DNA of 64,000 bases from Paraglaciecola mesophila (GTDB lineage Bacteria > Pseudomonadota > Gammaproteobacteria > Enterobacterales > Alteromonadaceae): contig NZ_CP047656.1 of NCBI RefSeq assembly GCF_009906955.1, forward strand, positions 2,908,501-2,972,500, given 5' to 3'. Of the stretch, positions 49,306 through 59,500 are shown one piece after another. The position numbers were made by a program, and so were the translations under genes. The notes beneath the pieces were generated by a model. That model worked only from the letters and a program-made list of their open reading frames with translations. It did not search any database and was not told the origin of the DNA. Numbering within the stretch: the stretch's first letter is position 1; every line of letters starts with the position of its first letter.

Positions 49306-51999
49306 TTATAGAGTCCAGTTAAAACCTAGCTCTAAGGTACGGCCATATTCTTCATACTGTGCATTTACGCTAGGGGTATCAAAGTAATTATAATAAGGCT
49401 CATCATTGATATTAATGGCGTTAAAGTAGACGTGCATACTCTCGTTAATAAAGTACTTAGCCGTAAAGTCTATTTGCTGATGGCTGTCTTCCATTCGAAT
49501 CAAGTCACCATCAATCTCTTCAAGGTTTTCGCTTTTGTAAGACATGGTTAAACGCAAGCTCATTTGGTTATTTTCATACCCAAAAGTAAGGTTGCCTATT
49601 CTGTCTGATTGATTAGGTAAAGAGGTTTTATAACGTTCGCCATCTAACAAGGTTTCTGCTTCAGAATCGGTGATTGTCCCATTAGCTGAGATTAGAAAGC
49701 CATTATTGAAGCCTTTGACCCAGGATAATTCAATGCCATCTACCGTTGCAGTATCGCCGTTTATGGCCTGGGTGACTTCTTCAAACCCTTCCCAACCTTC
49801 TGTACCTGCCACGTCTGCGATAATAATGAAATTATCGATACTCTTGTGAAAATAACCTGCTGATAGCACCCCTATGTCGCCTGGGTAATATTCGATAGAT
49901 AAGTCAATATTCTCTGACTCATAAGGTAATAACTCTGGGTTACCTGCTGCAGCTTCGCGCTCTGTTACGAAGGCTCCATCGTCTTCTTCTGTTTTAGTTT
50001 CAATAATTTGATATGCGGCTACATCTTCGAATTTCGGCCGAGAAATAGTTTGGGTATACGCAAAGCGTGCTACTAACTTATCGCTGAACTCGTATCGTGC
50101 GTTTAAACTTGGTAGCAGATGATTGTAGCTTCGATCACTTTCCCAAAGGGTATTTACCACTTCTTCAACATCGGTTTGTTCATTCTCAATCAGTTCTACC
50201 CGCATACCTGTCGTACTAAAGTCAGTATCTTCGTAGCGCAATCCAGCCACAATGCGCAGGTCATTAATGTCAATTTTTCCCATTAAATAGACCGCTAGAA
50301 TATCTTCTTCATTACTATAGGTAGCACCGTTTGATTCGATTTCAGAATCCAACTCTGCTAATTCAAGTTCACCTTCTTCTTGATTGAAGTAATCACGCAT
50401 TACGCTTCTGTGTAAACCCGGTCCAAAGTCCCCTAGCCCCCAATCTGGCGTTGCTGCTTCAAATTGACTTGGGTCAACGCCGTCAAAATCACCATCATAA
50501 AGGGAAACAACGGCATCATTGGTTTTTTCTCTATCGCGATATTTTCCACCGAATTTAATTTCGGCGCTGTGTCCGCTTAATTCTAAAGAGCGTGTGAAGT
50601 CAAACTTGAAACTACTCTCTGTGTCTTGTGCATTGTTTTGGCTAAGCTCTATTTCATCAAGCTCATAGTTGGATAAATCCATGACTGAGGCATCTTGCAC
50701 GATAGATGGTATCTTTCCCTGCATATCTGAAGATATATCCATTTCTTCGCCTACGAAGGTGTAGTACAAAGAGCTCGGTTCATCTTCGTCTGCTTTCGAA
50801 TAACCTAATTGATATTCAATTAACCAATCACCAAGCTGATGTTCGGCGCCTGCCGTTAATGACAAAATACTTTGTTCTTCGTATCTGTCTTTGCTACCAC
50901 GCTCCACTTCAGAGTCGTCACCATCGAAAGTAAAGGTGTTGGCTAAACGATATTCATCATCAGAAAATCGGCTGTATAAAGTACGCAAGTAATATTGGTT
51001 GTTAAAATCAGGTCGGAAATCAAAATTAACTGCCGCACCTAATCTTTCACGATTGATACTGTAATAACGCTGCTCTATCTCATCGTCACCATTGGACTCT
51101 ATGTTGTCAGAACCAAAATCACGATCGTAATAAGATAACGCGGCGGCCACCCCAAATGTGTCATTAAACACATTGGTCACGCTGCCAGATAACTTCGGAC
51201 TGACTTCATCACGTAAGTCGTTGTGACTGACCTGGGCGGTTACACTGGCACTTGTACCTTTTTTATCAAACGCACTTAGGCTTTTAACTTCTACGGACCC
51301 GCCGATAGCATCGCCATCCATGTCTGGGGTGACGGACTTTGACACTTCCAAAGTTTGAATGAGTTCAGATGGAATAACGTCCAGTGCGACCGAGCGTGCA
51401 CCACCATCTGGAGAAGGTACGTTTAAACCATTGATCGTGACATTATTTAAGTTAGGGTCAATACCACGTATCCCTACGTAGCGCCCTTCACCTTGATCCC
51501 GCTCAATAGACAAACCAGGTAAACGTTGTAAGGCTTCTGCGGCATTTTGATCAGGAAATTGACCAATGGCATCTGAAGAAACTATTGACTTAATGCTATC
51601 AGCGCTGCGCTGTTGATTTAACGCGCTCGCTTGCCCTGCTCGCTGGCCATACACGATAATATTTTCTAAATCTGCACGCTTCCCTGTTAAAACAAAGTCT
51701 TTAGCTAAGGTCTCACCAGACTTAATATCAATAGGCACTTCAAGCGTATCAGCACCTAAGTATGTTATCTCTAGGGTATATTGCCCTTCAGGTAAATTAG
51801 TGAAACGAAATGAACCATCACGCCTAGATACCGTGCTCAAACCCAATTCTTTTACTGTGATTTGTGCACCAGAGAAATAACTTGTTTGACTGCTATCTGT
51901 TAGTAAACCTTGTAGCTTACCCGCTTCTTGAGCTACAGCTGATAAGCTGAGTAATGCACTCATGCACGCTATGGTGAGTGTCGACTTTTTGATTGGCAT
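49306..51999 (-). CDS. TonB-dependent receptor, likely for phytate or its products
   Basis: An 897-residue outer-membrane receptor with a signal peptide (to VAQEAG). A carboxypeptidase-regulatory-like domain covers about residues 30-110, then IIVYGQRAGQA, a TonB-box-like segment, the plug (RYVGIRGIDPNLNNVTINGL, DMDGDAIGGSVEV) and a large barrel ending LGFNWTL. The plug wording matches the TonB-Xanth-Caul subgroup, which imports large organic nutrients rather than only siderophores. With a phosphatase and a phytase downstream, uptake of inositol phosphates is a good inference. GAGG lies about 12 bases before the ATG. Confidence 0.92.
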   Translation of the reverse strand: MPIKKSTLTIACMSALLSLSAVAQEAGKLQGLLTDSSQTSYFSGAQITVKELGLSTVSRRDGSFRFTNLPEGQYTLEITYLGADTLEVPIDIKSGETLAKDFVLTGKRADLENIIVYGQRAGQASALNQQRSADSIKSIVSSDAIGQFPDQNAAEALQRLPGLSIERDQGEGRYVGIRGIDPNLNNVTINGLNVPSPDGGARSVALDVIPSELIQTLEVSKSVTPDMDGDAIGGSVEVKSLSAFDKKGTSASVTAQVSHNDLRDEVSPKLSGSVTNVFNDTFGVAAALSYYDRDFGSDNIESNGDDEIEQRYYSINRERLGAAVNFDFRPDFNNQYYLRTLYSRFSDDEYRLANTFTFDGDDSEVERGSKDRYEEQSILSLTAGAEHQLGDWLIEYQLGYSKADEDEPSSLYYTFVGEEMDISSDMQGKIPSIVQDASVMDLSNYELDEIELSQNNAQDTESSFKFDFTRSLELSGHSAEIKFGGKYRDREKTNDAVVSLYDGDFDGVDPSQFEAATPDWGLGDFGPGLHRSVMRDYFNQEEGELELAELDSEIESNGATYSNEEDILAVYLMGKIDINDLRIVAGLRYEDTDFSTTGMRVELIENEQTDVEEVVNTLWESDRSYNHLLPSLNARYEFSDKLVARFAYTQTISRPKFEDVAAYQIIETKTEEDDGAFVTEREAAAGNPELLPYESENIDLSIEYYPGDIGVLSAGYFHKSIDNFIIIADVAGTEGWEGFEEVTQAINGDTATVDGIELSWVKGFNNGFLISANGTITDSEAETLLDGERYKTSLPNQSDRIGNLTFGYENNQMSLRLTMSYKSENLEEIDGDLIRMEDSHQQIDFTAKYFINESMHVYFNAININDEPYYNYFDTPSVNAQYEEYGRTLELGFNWTL

Positions 52000-52019
52000 C
52001 CTGTTTCCTCGATGTAATG

Positions 52020-52074
52020 GTGTCAGTGATATGACTGATTAATTGCCCGTCAAACTAGTCAGGACGTATGACAG
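52020..52074 (-). promoter_or_regulatory. Candidate PHO-box pair before the phytate operon
   Basis: On the minus strand the 18 bases 52037-52020 read CAGTCAT, ATCA, CTGACAC, each 7-base half matching the PHO half-site (CTGTCAT/C) at six of seven positions with the proper 4-base spacer. A second, weaker copy begins at 52074 with a perfect CTGTCAT followed by CCTGACT. A TTGACG with a TATCAC 16 bases later overlaps the first box. PhoB control fits the function, but the nearest box is only about 21 bases from the ATG, so details are uncertain. Confidence 0.4.
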
Positions 52075-52319
52075 TTTCATGAACGCCTAGTCCGTGATAC
52101 CGCCATTCCAGCGACTTCAGAGCATATTCGAGGTTAATTTGCTGGTAATTGAGCCTATTTGACCCCTGGCCATTCACGTAAATACGCTTGCTAGGCGCTA
52201 ATTTCGCGTAAAGATAAACCGCGAAAGTTCATTCAATTGTCATTTAGCTGAGCCAATATGACCTCTTTACTGTGAATGCTTTATGTCAGGATCAGGTTTT
52301 GTTGTTTGAGAAATCCACT

Positions 52320-53222
52320 ATGAATATATCCTTATTAAGTCGTCACCAGAATTTGGTGTCGCTCACTGCGGCATGTCTTTCGCTATCAATAAGCTTGAGC
52401 TTTGGTTTAGGACAATTGAAAGATTGGCAAGAGATCAGCTGGCTGGATATTTTAGGCGAAGGCAGCATCGCGCTGCTCTCACTGATCTGGGTGTTTTTTA
52501 TCTTAATTAGCCGCCCCCCAGGGCGTGTGACTACAGGCTTAGTCGTGGGTTTAAGCTGCTTCATGCTTTCTGCCTTGCTGGATTTATTTGATGAATTTGT
52601 GCATTACCAAGCTGCCGCCGCAGGGCTGAGTTTAATTGAATCTATCCCTGCAGGTATCGGCATGCTGATCATGAGCTACGCATTGTGGCATTGGCATCAA
52701 GAGCAACTCGCATTAAACCGTCAGCTATGTCGCCGTGAAGCTAATACCCGTGAGCATGGGCAAATTGATTTCATCACCCAATTGTACCGCGCCGACTACA
52801 TGCGCGGGCAGATAGACATGCAACTGCGCACCAAAGATGACAGCCCCTTTTCGATAATGATGTTAGATATTGATAATTTTGATCGCTTTAACCGTCAATT
52901 TGGCCCTCAAGAAGGTGACAGGTTATTGCGTGAAATATCAGAACTGATTTTAATGAACCTACGTACTACGGACTTGGCCTGCCGTTATGCCGGAGATCGA
53001 TTTATTTTATTGTTGCCAGGTACCGACTTACCCCTTGCCAATGAGCTGGCACAGGATATTCGACAAGCTATCTCTCATCTTGCTTTTAAGCCTTATGAAC
53101 AAGCATCACCGATTTTTCACTCAATGACGATTGCCACTGAAGCTGCTCAAGCTGGGGACGCAGTTGACAGCATTATCAGTCGTGTTAATCGACGCCTTGA
53201 TGACTATAAGCAACATGCTTAA
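52320..53222 (+). CDS. Membrane protein with degenerate GGDEF domain
   Basis: A 300-residue protein from the ATG at 52320 (MNISLL); an earlier in-frame ATG at 52272 adds 16 residues with no ribosome binding site. Hydrophobic helices near residues 15-30, 40-60, 67-87 and 100-120 form a compact membrane part. The GGDEF domain follows (FITQLYRADY, MLDIDNFDRFNRQFG), but the signature is AGDRF instead of GGDEF. The catalytic Asp/Glu position is replaced, so diguanylate cyclase activity is unlikely. The stop touches the start of the next gene, an AraC regulator, with no gap, so the two likely act together. Confidence 0.85.
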   Translation: MNISLLSRHQNLVSLTAACLSLSISLSFGLGQLKDWQEISWLDILGEGSIALLSLIWVFFILISRPPGRVTTGLVVGLSCFMLSALLDLFDEFVHYQAAAAGLSLIESIPAGIGMLIMSYALWHWHQEQLALNRQLCRREANTREHGQIDFITQLYRADYMRGQIDMQLRTKDDSPFSIMMLDIDNFDRFNRQFGPQEGDRLLREISELILMNLRTTDLACRYAGDRFILLLPGTDLPLANELAQDIRQAISHLAFKPYEQASPIFHSMTIATEAAQAGDAVDSIISRVNRRLDDYKQHA

Positions 53223-54245
53223 ATGGCACGACAAGTGACAGCATATCGCCCACGATACCTCAGCTTAGAGGACAAATGCTTACCTGCTCATCAGCTTGCA
53301 GCAAGTTTGATGGACTTGGCAATCAGTAGAGGGGCGAATAAAGAACGTTTGTTACGAGGCACAAAGATTTTCTATCAAGATATTAAATCAGGGCGCGCTC
53401 TGCTAAGCCCAGCCCAATTATTAGCATTAATGGCCAATGCCCAGTCTCAGGTAGCCAGTCACGATTGTTCATTTTTGCTTGGGCGACGAATATTTCCTGG
53501 TAATTACGGGCATATTTCCAATGCTTTATTACACAGTCGTGACTTAAAGGATGCTCTGCGTTTATTGCAGGTTTTCCGGTTGCAAATTTGTCCCTTTATG
53601 CACGCTTATACCTATCGGGATAATCAACAGCTGCATCTGGTATTCAACGATGCTTTAGGGTGTGCTGCTCAATGGCAATTTATTACTGAAAGTTATTTTA
53701 CCGCACTGGTGGCTGGCACCCGTCTCTTGCTTGATCGTAGAGTACCCTTTCATTTTGACTTTCCTTTTGCCAGACCAAGGCATATTCAAGAGTACGAAGA
53801 GAACCTAGGTTATCGACTTAATTTCTCTCAACCATTATTACGTATTCGCGTTGATTTACCTTGGTTAGATGCGCCTTTTCTACAGCAAAGTCAAAACCTT
53901 AAGTGGCATGCGATACGGCAATTAAAGCAGAGCGAGCCAGCTCGACTTGGCTTTATCGAAGCCATCAGAAACCACCTGCGTCTTCATCGTCAGCAAACTT
54001 TACAAGACACAGCTAGCGCCTTTGATATGAGTCCAGCGACGCTAAAACGCAAGCTAAAACTTTACAATATACGCTTTCAACAACTACAAGATGAGCTAGG
54101 TATGCAGCAAGCTATTCATCTACTACAAGTGAAAAAGCTGAATAATGAAGACACAGCGAGCCTAATGGATTTCTCTGATGTACCCAATTTCAGACGCGCC
54201 GTTAAACGCTGGACAGGCTCAACCCCAAGTCAATTGCGCCTATAA
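53223..54245 (+). CDS. AraC-family transcription regulator
   Basis: A 340-residue protein with an OruR/ArgR-like N-terminal ligand domain (arabinose-binding superfamily; FLLGRRIFPGNYGHISNALL) and a C-terminal AraC double helix-turn-helix (TLQDTASAFDMSPATLKRKL, then FSDVPNFRRAVKRWTGSTPS). It begins at the base after the TAA of the degenerate GGDEF gene. Its own stop TAA forms the first bases of an inverted-repeat element. Its target is unknown; the divergent phytate receptor gene starts about 1.2 kb upstream. Confidence 0.88.
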   Translation: MARQVTAYRPRYLSLEDKCLPAHQLAASLMDLAISRGANKERLLRGTKIFYQDIKSGRALLSPAQLLALMANAQSQVASHDCSFLLGRRIFPGNYGHISNALLHSRDLKDALRLLQVFRLQICPFMHAYTYRDNQQLHLVFNDALGCAAQWQFITESYFTALVAGTRLLLDRRVPFHFDFPFARPRHIQEYEENLGYRLNFSQPLLRIRVDLPWLDAPFLQQSQNLKWHAIRQLKQSEPARLGFIEAIRNHLRLHRQQTLQDTASAFDMSPATLKRKLKLYNIRFQQLQDELGMQQAIHLLQVKKLNNEDTASLMDFSDVPNFRRAVKRWTGSTPSQLRL

Positions 54246-54292
54246 TACCAATTCAGGTTAATAAGCGATCACTTGTTAACACGGGTTGGTAT
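54243..54292. repeat. 50-bp imperfect inverted repeat (ATACCAA ends)
   Basis: The ends ATACCAA and TTGGTAT (54286-54292) pair, and about 15 of the outer 20 bases pair overall. The first 11 bases, TAATACCAATT, equal those of the IS630-like relic 5.4 kb away, and its first three bases are the stop codon of the AraC gene. It may be a miniature form of that element or simply a hairpin terminator; no T run follows. Confidence 0.55.
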
Positions 54293-54393
54293 CACCCCTT
54301 CGCAAAAAATAAACGTTTTAAAATCAATCGAGTTTACGATCTTGTTGCTGCGCTTCACGGCAATTCCTTGCATATCTTGTCATGTTTCATATA

Positions 54394-54409
54394 CTGTATT
54401 TATATACAG
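54394..54409 (+). promoter_or_regulatory. LexA box (SOS operator)
   Basis: CTGTATTTATATACAG fits the gammaproteobacterial SOS box (CTG-N10-CAG with TA-rich centre) with near-perfect symmetry. It ends 12 bases before the imuA start, so LexA should repress the imuA-imuB-dnaE2 operon until DNA damage. Confidence 0.93.
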
Positions 54410-54421
54410 TAATGGTGATAT

Positions 54422-55111
54422 ATGAACTCAACAATCGATCAACTTAAAAACAAGCGATTACTTTGGCAAGCTAGCCAAGTGAGTGGTGCTCACAAAACCT
54501 TGCCTAGCGGTTTTGATAGTCTCGATGCTTATTTAGAGGGAGGGTTACCTGAACAAGGTGTCGTAGATATCAGTAGTCCAATTGGCATCGGTGAATTACG
54601 ACTATTGCTGCCTAGCTTTGTATTACGCCAACAAAGTAGTCAAAAGCTGCTGGTTTTTATTGGCGCTCCGGCTCGATTGAATGCGCCCATGCTGGCTAAA
54701 ATGGGCTTTGAGTTATCACGTATTTTAATTATCGAACCTAAAAATGCAAAAGAGGCGCTGTGGTCAACAGAGCAGTGCTTAAAAAGTGGTTGTTGCGATG
54801 GTGTGTTTTTGTGGCATCAAGGGTTAGAAGTACATCAAGCGAAACGCTTGCAGTTTGCGGCTGAAACTGGGGAAGCATTGAGTGTTGTTTTGCGTCAGCA
54901 GCAACCCATGTCGTTTTCTCTACCAGTTGCATTATCCCTCGCGTTAACTCCCTGTCCAGAAGGGATAAAGGTTACAGTGACCAAACGTAAAGGGGGAAGT
55001 CTCAGCCAGCCATTTACTGTGAATATGGCTCAAACTTGGCCATCCCTAACACGACAACCAACGTCATCTAATATTGTGCCTCTACCTAGGATCCATAGCC
55101 TCACAGGCTAA
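54422..55111 (+). CDS. imuA: ImuA, translesion mutagenesis accessory protein
   Basis: A 229-residue RecA/SulA-like protein: a SGFDSLDAYLEGGLPEQGVVD opening like that of RecA-fold ATPases, then SSPIGIGELRLLLPSF where the Walker A glycine loop lacks the usual GKT/S. This loss is typical of ImuA. It helps ImuB and DnaE2 in damage-induced mutagenesis. It follows a LexA box and is nine bases ahead of imuB, so the three genes form an SOS operon. Confidence 0.9.
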   Translation: MNSTIDQLKNKRLLWQASQVSGAHKTLPSGFDSLDAYLEGGLPEQGVVDISSPIGIGELRLLLPSFVLRQQSSQKLLVFIGAPARLNAPMLAKMGFELSRILIIEPKNAKEALWSTEQCLKSGCCDGVFLWHQGLEVHQAKRLQFAAETGEALSVVLRQQQPMSFSLPVALSLALTPCPEGIKVTVTKRKGGSLSQPFTVNMAQTWPSLTRQPTSSNIVPLPRIHSLTG

Positions 55112-55120
55112 TAAGACAGC

Positions 55121-56575
55121 ATGCAACCTTTATGGCTTTATCTGCACTTTCCTAATTTGCAGCTCGACTCTTACTCTATTCTAGACTCATCCTCTAGGCA
55201 GCGCTCTAACGAGCAGCTAGAGCCAACTCAGGATGGCCTTGAGACACCTGTGGTCATCCTTGATATGCAACACGGCATTGTTCAACTTAATCAAGCTGCT
55301 AGATTCACTGGTATCAAACCTTATATGAGTTTAGGCACTGCGGCTGCTTTACATGGTGGGTTACAAGTTGTGCCGTTCAATCCAGAGATTGAAAAACAGC
55401 AGTTGAGTATGATCGCACATCGATTATATATGGTGGTTTGTGATATTTGTTTTTTCAGTGAGCAAGGCTTATTGCTTCGAATAGACAACATGCTGCGCTT
55501 GTACGGCGGCTTGCTGCAGTTGTGGAATATAATACAAACACAGCTAGCACCATTAAACGTCGAGTTTAATTTTGCCACTGGTAGTTCTCCATTAGCCGCT
55601 AAATTGCTTGCTCTTAAAAAATGGGATCACATTACTGACGATCCCAAATTAATGAAACAGGCACTGAAGCAAGTCGATTTAGCCTTTACCGAGTTATCTC
55701 AAAAAGACATTACCAAACTCAATAGTGTAGGCGTGAACACGGTTGAGCAATTATTTGCTATTCCCTTTAGCGATCTACACAAACGTTTCGATACTCAGGT
55801 GATCACTTATTTAGGGCAATTAAGAGGGGACTTTAAACATCCGGTCAACTTCTTTCATCCTGCGCAACGCTTTGAACAATACATTGAACTTTTATATGAG
55901 ATTGAGCGCAGCGATTTATTACTTCACCCAATGCATAAAGTACTTTCAAATTTAGAAAATTTCTTACTTCTAAGAGATGAATTGACTCAAGAGTTAAGCT
56001 TTACTTTGTATCAGCGAGACCAAGAAAACATCGAATTTTTGGTAGGGGCTCAACAGGGTGAATACCGGGCTAAAGATTGGTTAGCATTGCTCGCCTTAAA
56101 ATTAGATAACCTAATATTAAATGCTCCTATCGTCGCCCTACAATTAAACGTAAAAAACACCTTTGTTCGCAGCCCGGATAAACATGATTTATTTTTAGGT
56201 AAGCAAGGAAAAATTTCGCGACTACAGCTTATTTCGCTACTACAAGCAAAGTTAGGTGATGATGCGCTTTTTAGCCCCATGACCGTCAACGACTACCGAC
56301 CAGAACGAGCATCTCAATATTGTTGCGCACTAACCGTAAACGAGCAAAACCCTATTTATCGCCCTCCACTTAGGCCAAGCTTCTTACTGCCTGAGCCTAG
56401 CTTGCTTACTCAACATGTTTCCATTGTGCATGGTCCTGAACGCATCAGCACAGGTTGGTGGGATCATCACCCTGTGGTGCGAGATTATTTCATTGCAACT
56501 AGTGAGCAAGGGCAATGGTTTTGGGTGTTTAAAACACCCGATAATAAATGGTTTTTACAAGGCATCTTTAGCTAG
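55121..56575 (+). CDS. imuB: ImuB, catalytically inactive Y-family polymerase-like protein
   Basis: A 484-residue protein of the Y-family (DinB-like) fold starting WLYLHFPNLQLDSYS, where a true polymerase has an acidic DMDxF motif; the second catalytic site is also missing (MLRLYGG replaces SIDEAYLD). Later segments KLNSVGVNTVEQLFAI (HhH) and the little-finger region are present. ImuB is a hub that binds the clamp and DnaE2 rather than a polymerase. dnaE2 begins two bases after its stop. Confidence 0.92.
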   Translation: MQPLWLYLHFPNLQLDSYSILDSSSRQRSNEQLEPTQDGLETPVVILDMQHGIVQLNQAARFTGIKPYMSLGTAAALHGGLQVVPFNPEIEKQQLSMIAHRLYMVVCDICFFSEQGLLLRIDNMLRLYGGLLQLWNIIQTQLAPLNVEFNFATGSSPLAAKLLALKKWDHITDDPKLMKQALKQVDLAFTELSQKDITKLNSVGVNTVEQLFAIPFSDLHKRFDTQVITYLGQLRGDFKHPVNFFHPAQRFEQYIELLYEIERSDLLLHPMHKVLSNLENFLLLRDELTQELSFTLYQRDQENIEFLVGAQQGEYRAKDWLALLALKLDNLILNAPIVALQLNVKNTFVRSPDKHDLFLGKQGKISRLQLISLLQAKLGDDALFSPMTVNDYRPERASQYCCALTVNEQNPIYRPPLRPSFLLPEPSLLTQHVSIVHGPERISTGWWDHHPVVRDYFIATSEQGQWFWVFKTPDNKWFLQGIFS

Positions 56576-56577
56576 CT

Positions 56578-59500
56578 ATGCCACTTGGAAAAACCCGATA
56601 TGCTGAGTTGTTTTGCCAAAGTAATTTTAGTTTTTTACAAGCAGCATCACACCCAAGCGAGCTTATTTATCAAGCTGACTATTTAGGTTATCAAGCACTT
56701 GCCATTACTGATGAATGTAGTGTTGCAGGAGTAGTGCGCGCTTACTCCGAAATAAAAAGTAAAGATCTTAAGGTAAAATTAATTGTCGGTAGCTTGTTTC
56801 ATTTTAATGCTGAACTAACCCTCGTCTTGCTGTGTCCAAACCATCGAGCTTATTCAGAGCTCTGCCGAATTATAACCAACGCTCGACGCCGCGCAGAAAA
56901 AGGTCAATACCAGCTTGATTTATGGGATCTAAAAACCACTAAACATTGTTTAGCGATTTGGCTTCCTAGTGGGAGTATAGAAGCAGATCAACACTGGGCA
57001 AACTGGCTGAACAAATACTACCCAGCCCGTTTATGGCTAGGTTATCAGCGCCATCTACTCGCAGATGAACACTTATATCAAACCCATTGCGAAAATCTTA
57101 GTGAACAATACAGCATCCCCATCACCGCTTGCGGGGGTGTTCTCATGCACTCACCTGAACGCTACGAGCTACTTTGTGTATTAAATTCAATTCACAAAGT
57201 AAATAATATCGAACATTCAGTGGGAAAAATCCCACAAAATACTGAGCGTAGCCTAAGGCCTATTAACAAACTAAAAAGGCTGTATCCAGCGAGATGGCTA
57301 GCTGAAAGTGTCAGCATTGCGAATTTATGCACGTTTGATTTAAGCGAGTTGAGTTATCAATACCCTGCTGAGCTTATCCCAGAGGATGCGACCCCTACTT
57401 CGCACCTACGCGATTTAGTTAAAAGAGGCATGTCAATTCGATTCCCCGAAGGGGCAAGTTTTGCAATAAAACGCATTATTGCAAAAGAGCTTAAACTGAT
57501 TGAGGAATTAAAATACGAATTTTTCTTTTTAACCATTTCAGACATAGTTCAGTATGCAAAATCTCAGCATATTTTATATCAAGGTCGAGGCTCAGCAGCA
57601 AACTCTGTGGTCTGCTATTGCCTAGAGATTACCGCTGTCGACCCGAGACAAATCTCGGTTTTATTCGAGCGATTTATCTCAAAAGAGCGCAACGAACCAC
57701 CAGACATTGATGTTGATTTTGAGCACGAAAGACGTGAAGAAATTATTCAATATATTTACAAAAAGTATGGTCGAGAAAGAACGGCTATTGCAGCTACAGT
57801 AATCTCATATCGTCAAAAAAGTGCGATCCGCGATGTAGGAAAAGCATTAGGTATCCATGAGTCTCAACTCGACTTTTTTATTAAAAATATTAATCGTCGA
57901 GATAAAGCACTTAACTGGCAAGCACAAATTACAGAGCTGGGTTTAGACCCAAGCTCTGGTAAAGGTAAACATTTCATTCACCTAGTAAATGAAATTAAAG
58001 GCTTTCCCCGTCACTTATCACAACATGTTGGCGGCTTTGTGATCTCAGCCAACCCACTCTATCAACTCGTGCCTATTGAAAATGCTTCTATGGCCGAACG
58101 TAGTGTTATTCAGTGGGACAAAGATGACTTAGAAAGCCTAGGACTGCTAAAAGTAGATGTACTAGCACTGGGTATGTTAACCGCCATACGAAAGACTTTT
58201 AATTTGATTGAGCAGCATCACAATAAAACAATTTCAATTGCCGATATTACCCGGCTGCCTAGCGATCCCGATGTGTACGCCATGATACAAAAAGCAGATA
58301 CAGTCGGGGTATTTCAGATTGAATCTCGCGCGCAAATGACCATGCTGCCCCGCTTACGCCCAAAGTGCTTTTACGATTTAGTCATTCAAATTGCTATTGT
58401 CAGACCCGGACCGATTCAAGGTGATATGGTGCATCCTTTTCTAAAACGCCGAGACGGCCTTGAGCCTGTTGAGTATCCATCAAAAGAAGTTGAGTCGGTA
58501 TTATCTCGCACTATGGGTGTGCCAATTTTTCAAGAACAAGTAATTAAAATCGCTATGGTAGCGGCCGGCTTTAGCGGTGGTGAGGCAGATCAGCTTCGCA
58601 GGGCAATGGCCAGTTGGAAGAAAACTGGCGAACTGATTAAGTTCAAAGATAAGTTAATAAAGGGCATGTTGAGCCGTGGTTACAAAAGCCAGTTCGCAGA
58701 ACAGTTATATAAACAGATTTGCGGTTTTGGTGAATATGGCTTTCCTGAATCGCATTCAGCCTCTTTTTCCGTATTGGCTTATGTCTCTTCTTGGTTGAAA
58801 TACTATTATCCAGAAAGCTTTTATTGTGGCCTACTCAATAGTTGGCCCATGGGTTTCTATACCCCAGATCAACTTATACAAGACGCTAAGCGCCATAGTA
58901 TTAAAGTGCTACCTGTATGCATTAATGCCTCATATTATGATCACGTTATAGAGACAGCCAACAACCAACTTTCACTTCGTTTAGGTTATCGACTAATTAA
59001 AGGCTTATCCCGAAAGGAAATGGAAAGCTTTGTGAATTTGCGCCCAAATAAAGGCTTTAGTGAATTAGCTCAACTTAAAGAGTCAGGCTTAACTAAGGCA
59101 TCGTTAGAAGCATTGGCTAGCGCCAATGCATTTAGCCGTATTAGCGATAACCGCTACACAGCCAAATGGCTACTTATGGACTCAGAAAGCGAATTACCGC
59201 TGTTTAAACAACTAACTATGGATAATGCATTTAGCCCTGAGCAGCCTAGCGAGCTGAACGTCTTACTAGAAGATTATCGCACCACAGGACTGAGCTTAGA
59301 CTCTCACCCAGTACGTTTACTCAACCGAGCCGGTTTGCTGGGCCGTTATACGCCAGCGGCTGAACTAGACACTATTGCCCATAAATCTGTAGTCAAGGTC
59401 GTTGGCTTAGTAAAAGGAAGGCAAAGCCCAGGTACTGCATCAGGCGTTACTTTTATCACTATTGAAGATGATACAGGCAATAGCAATGTAATCGTATGGC

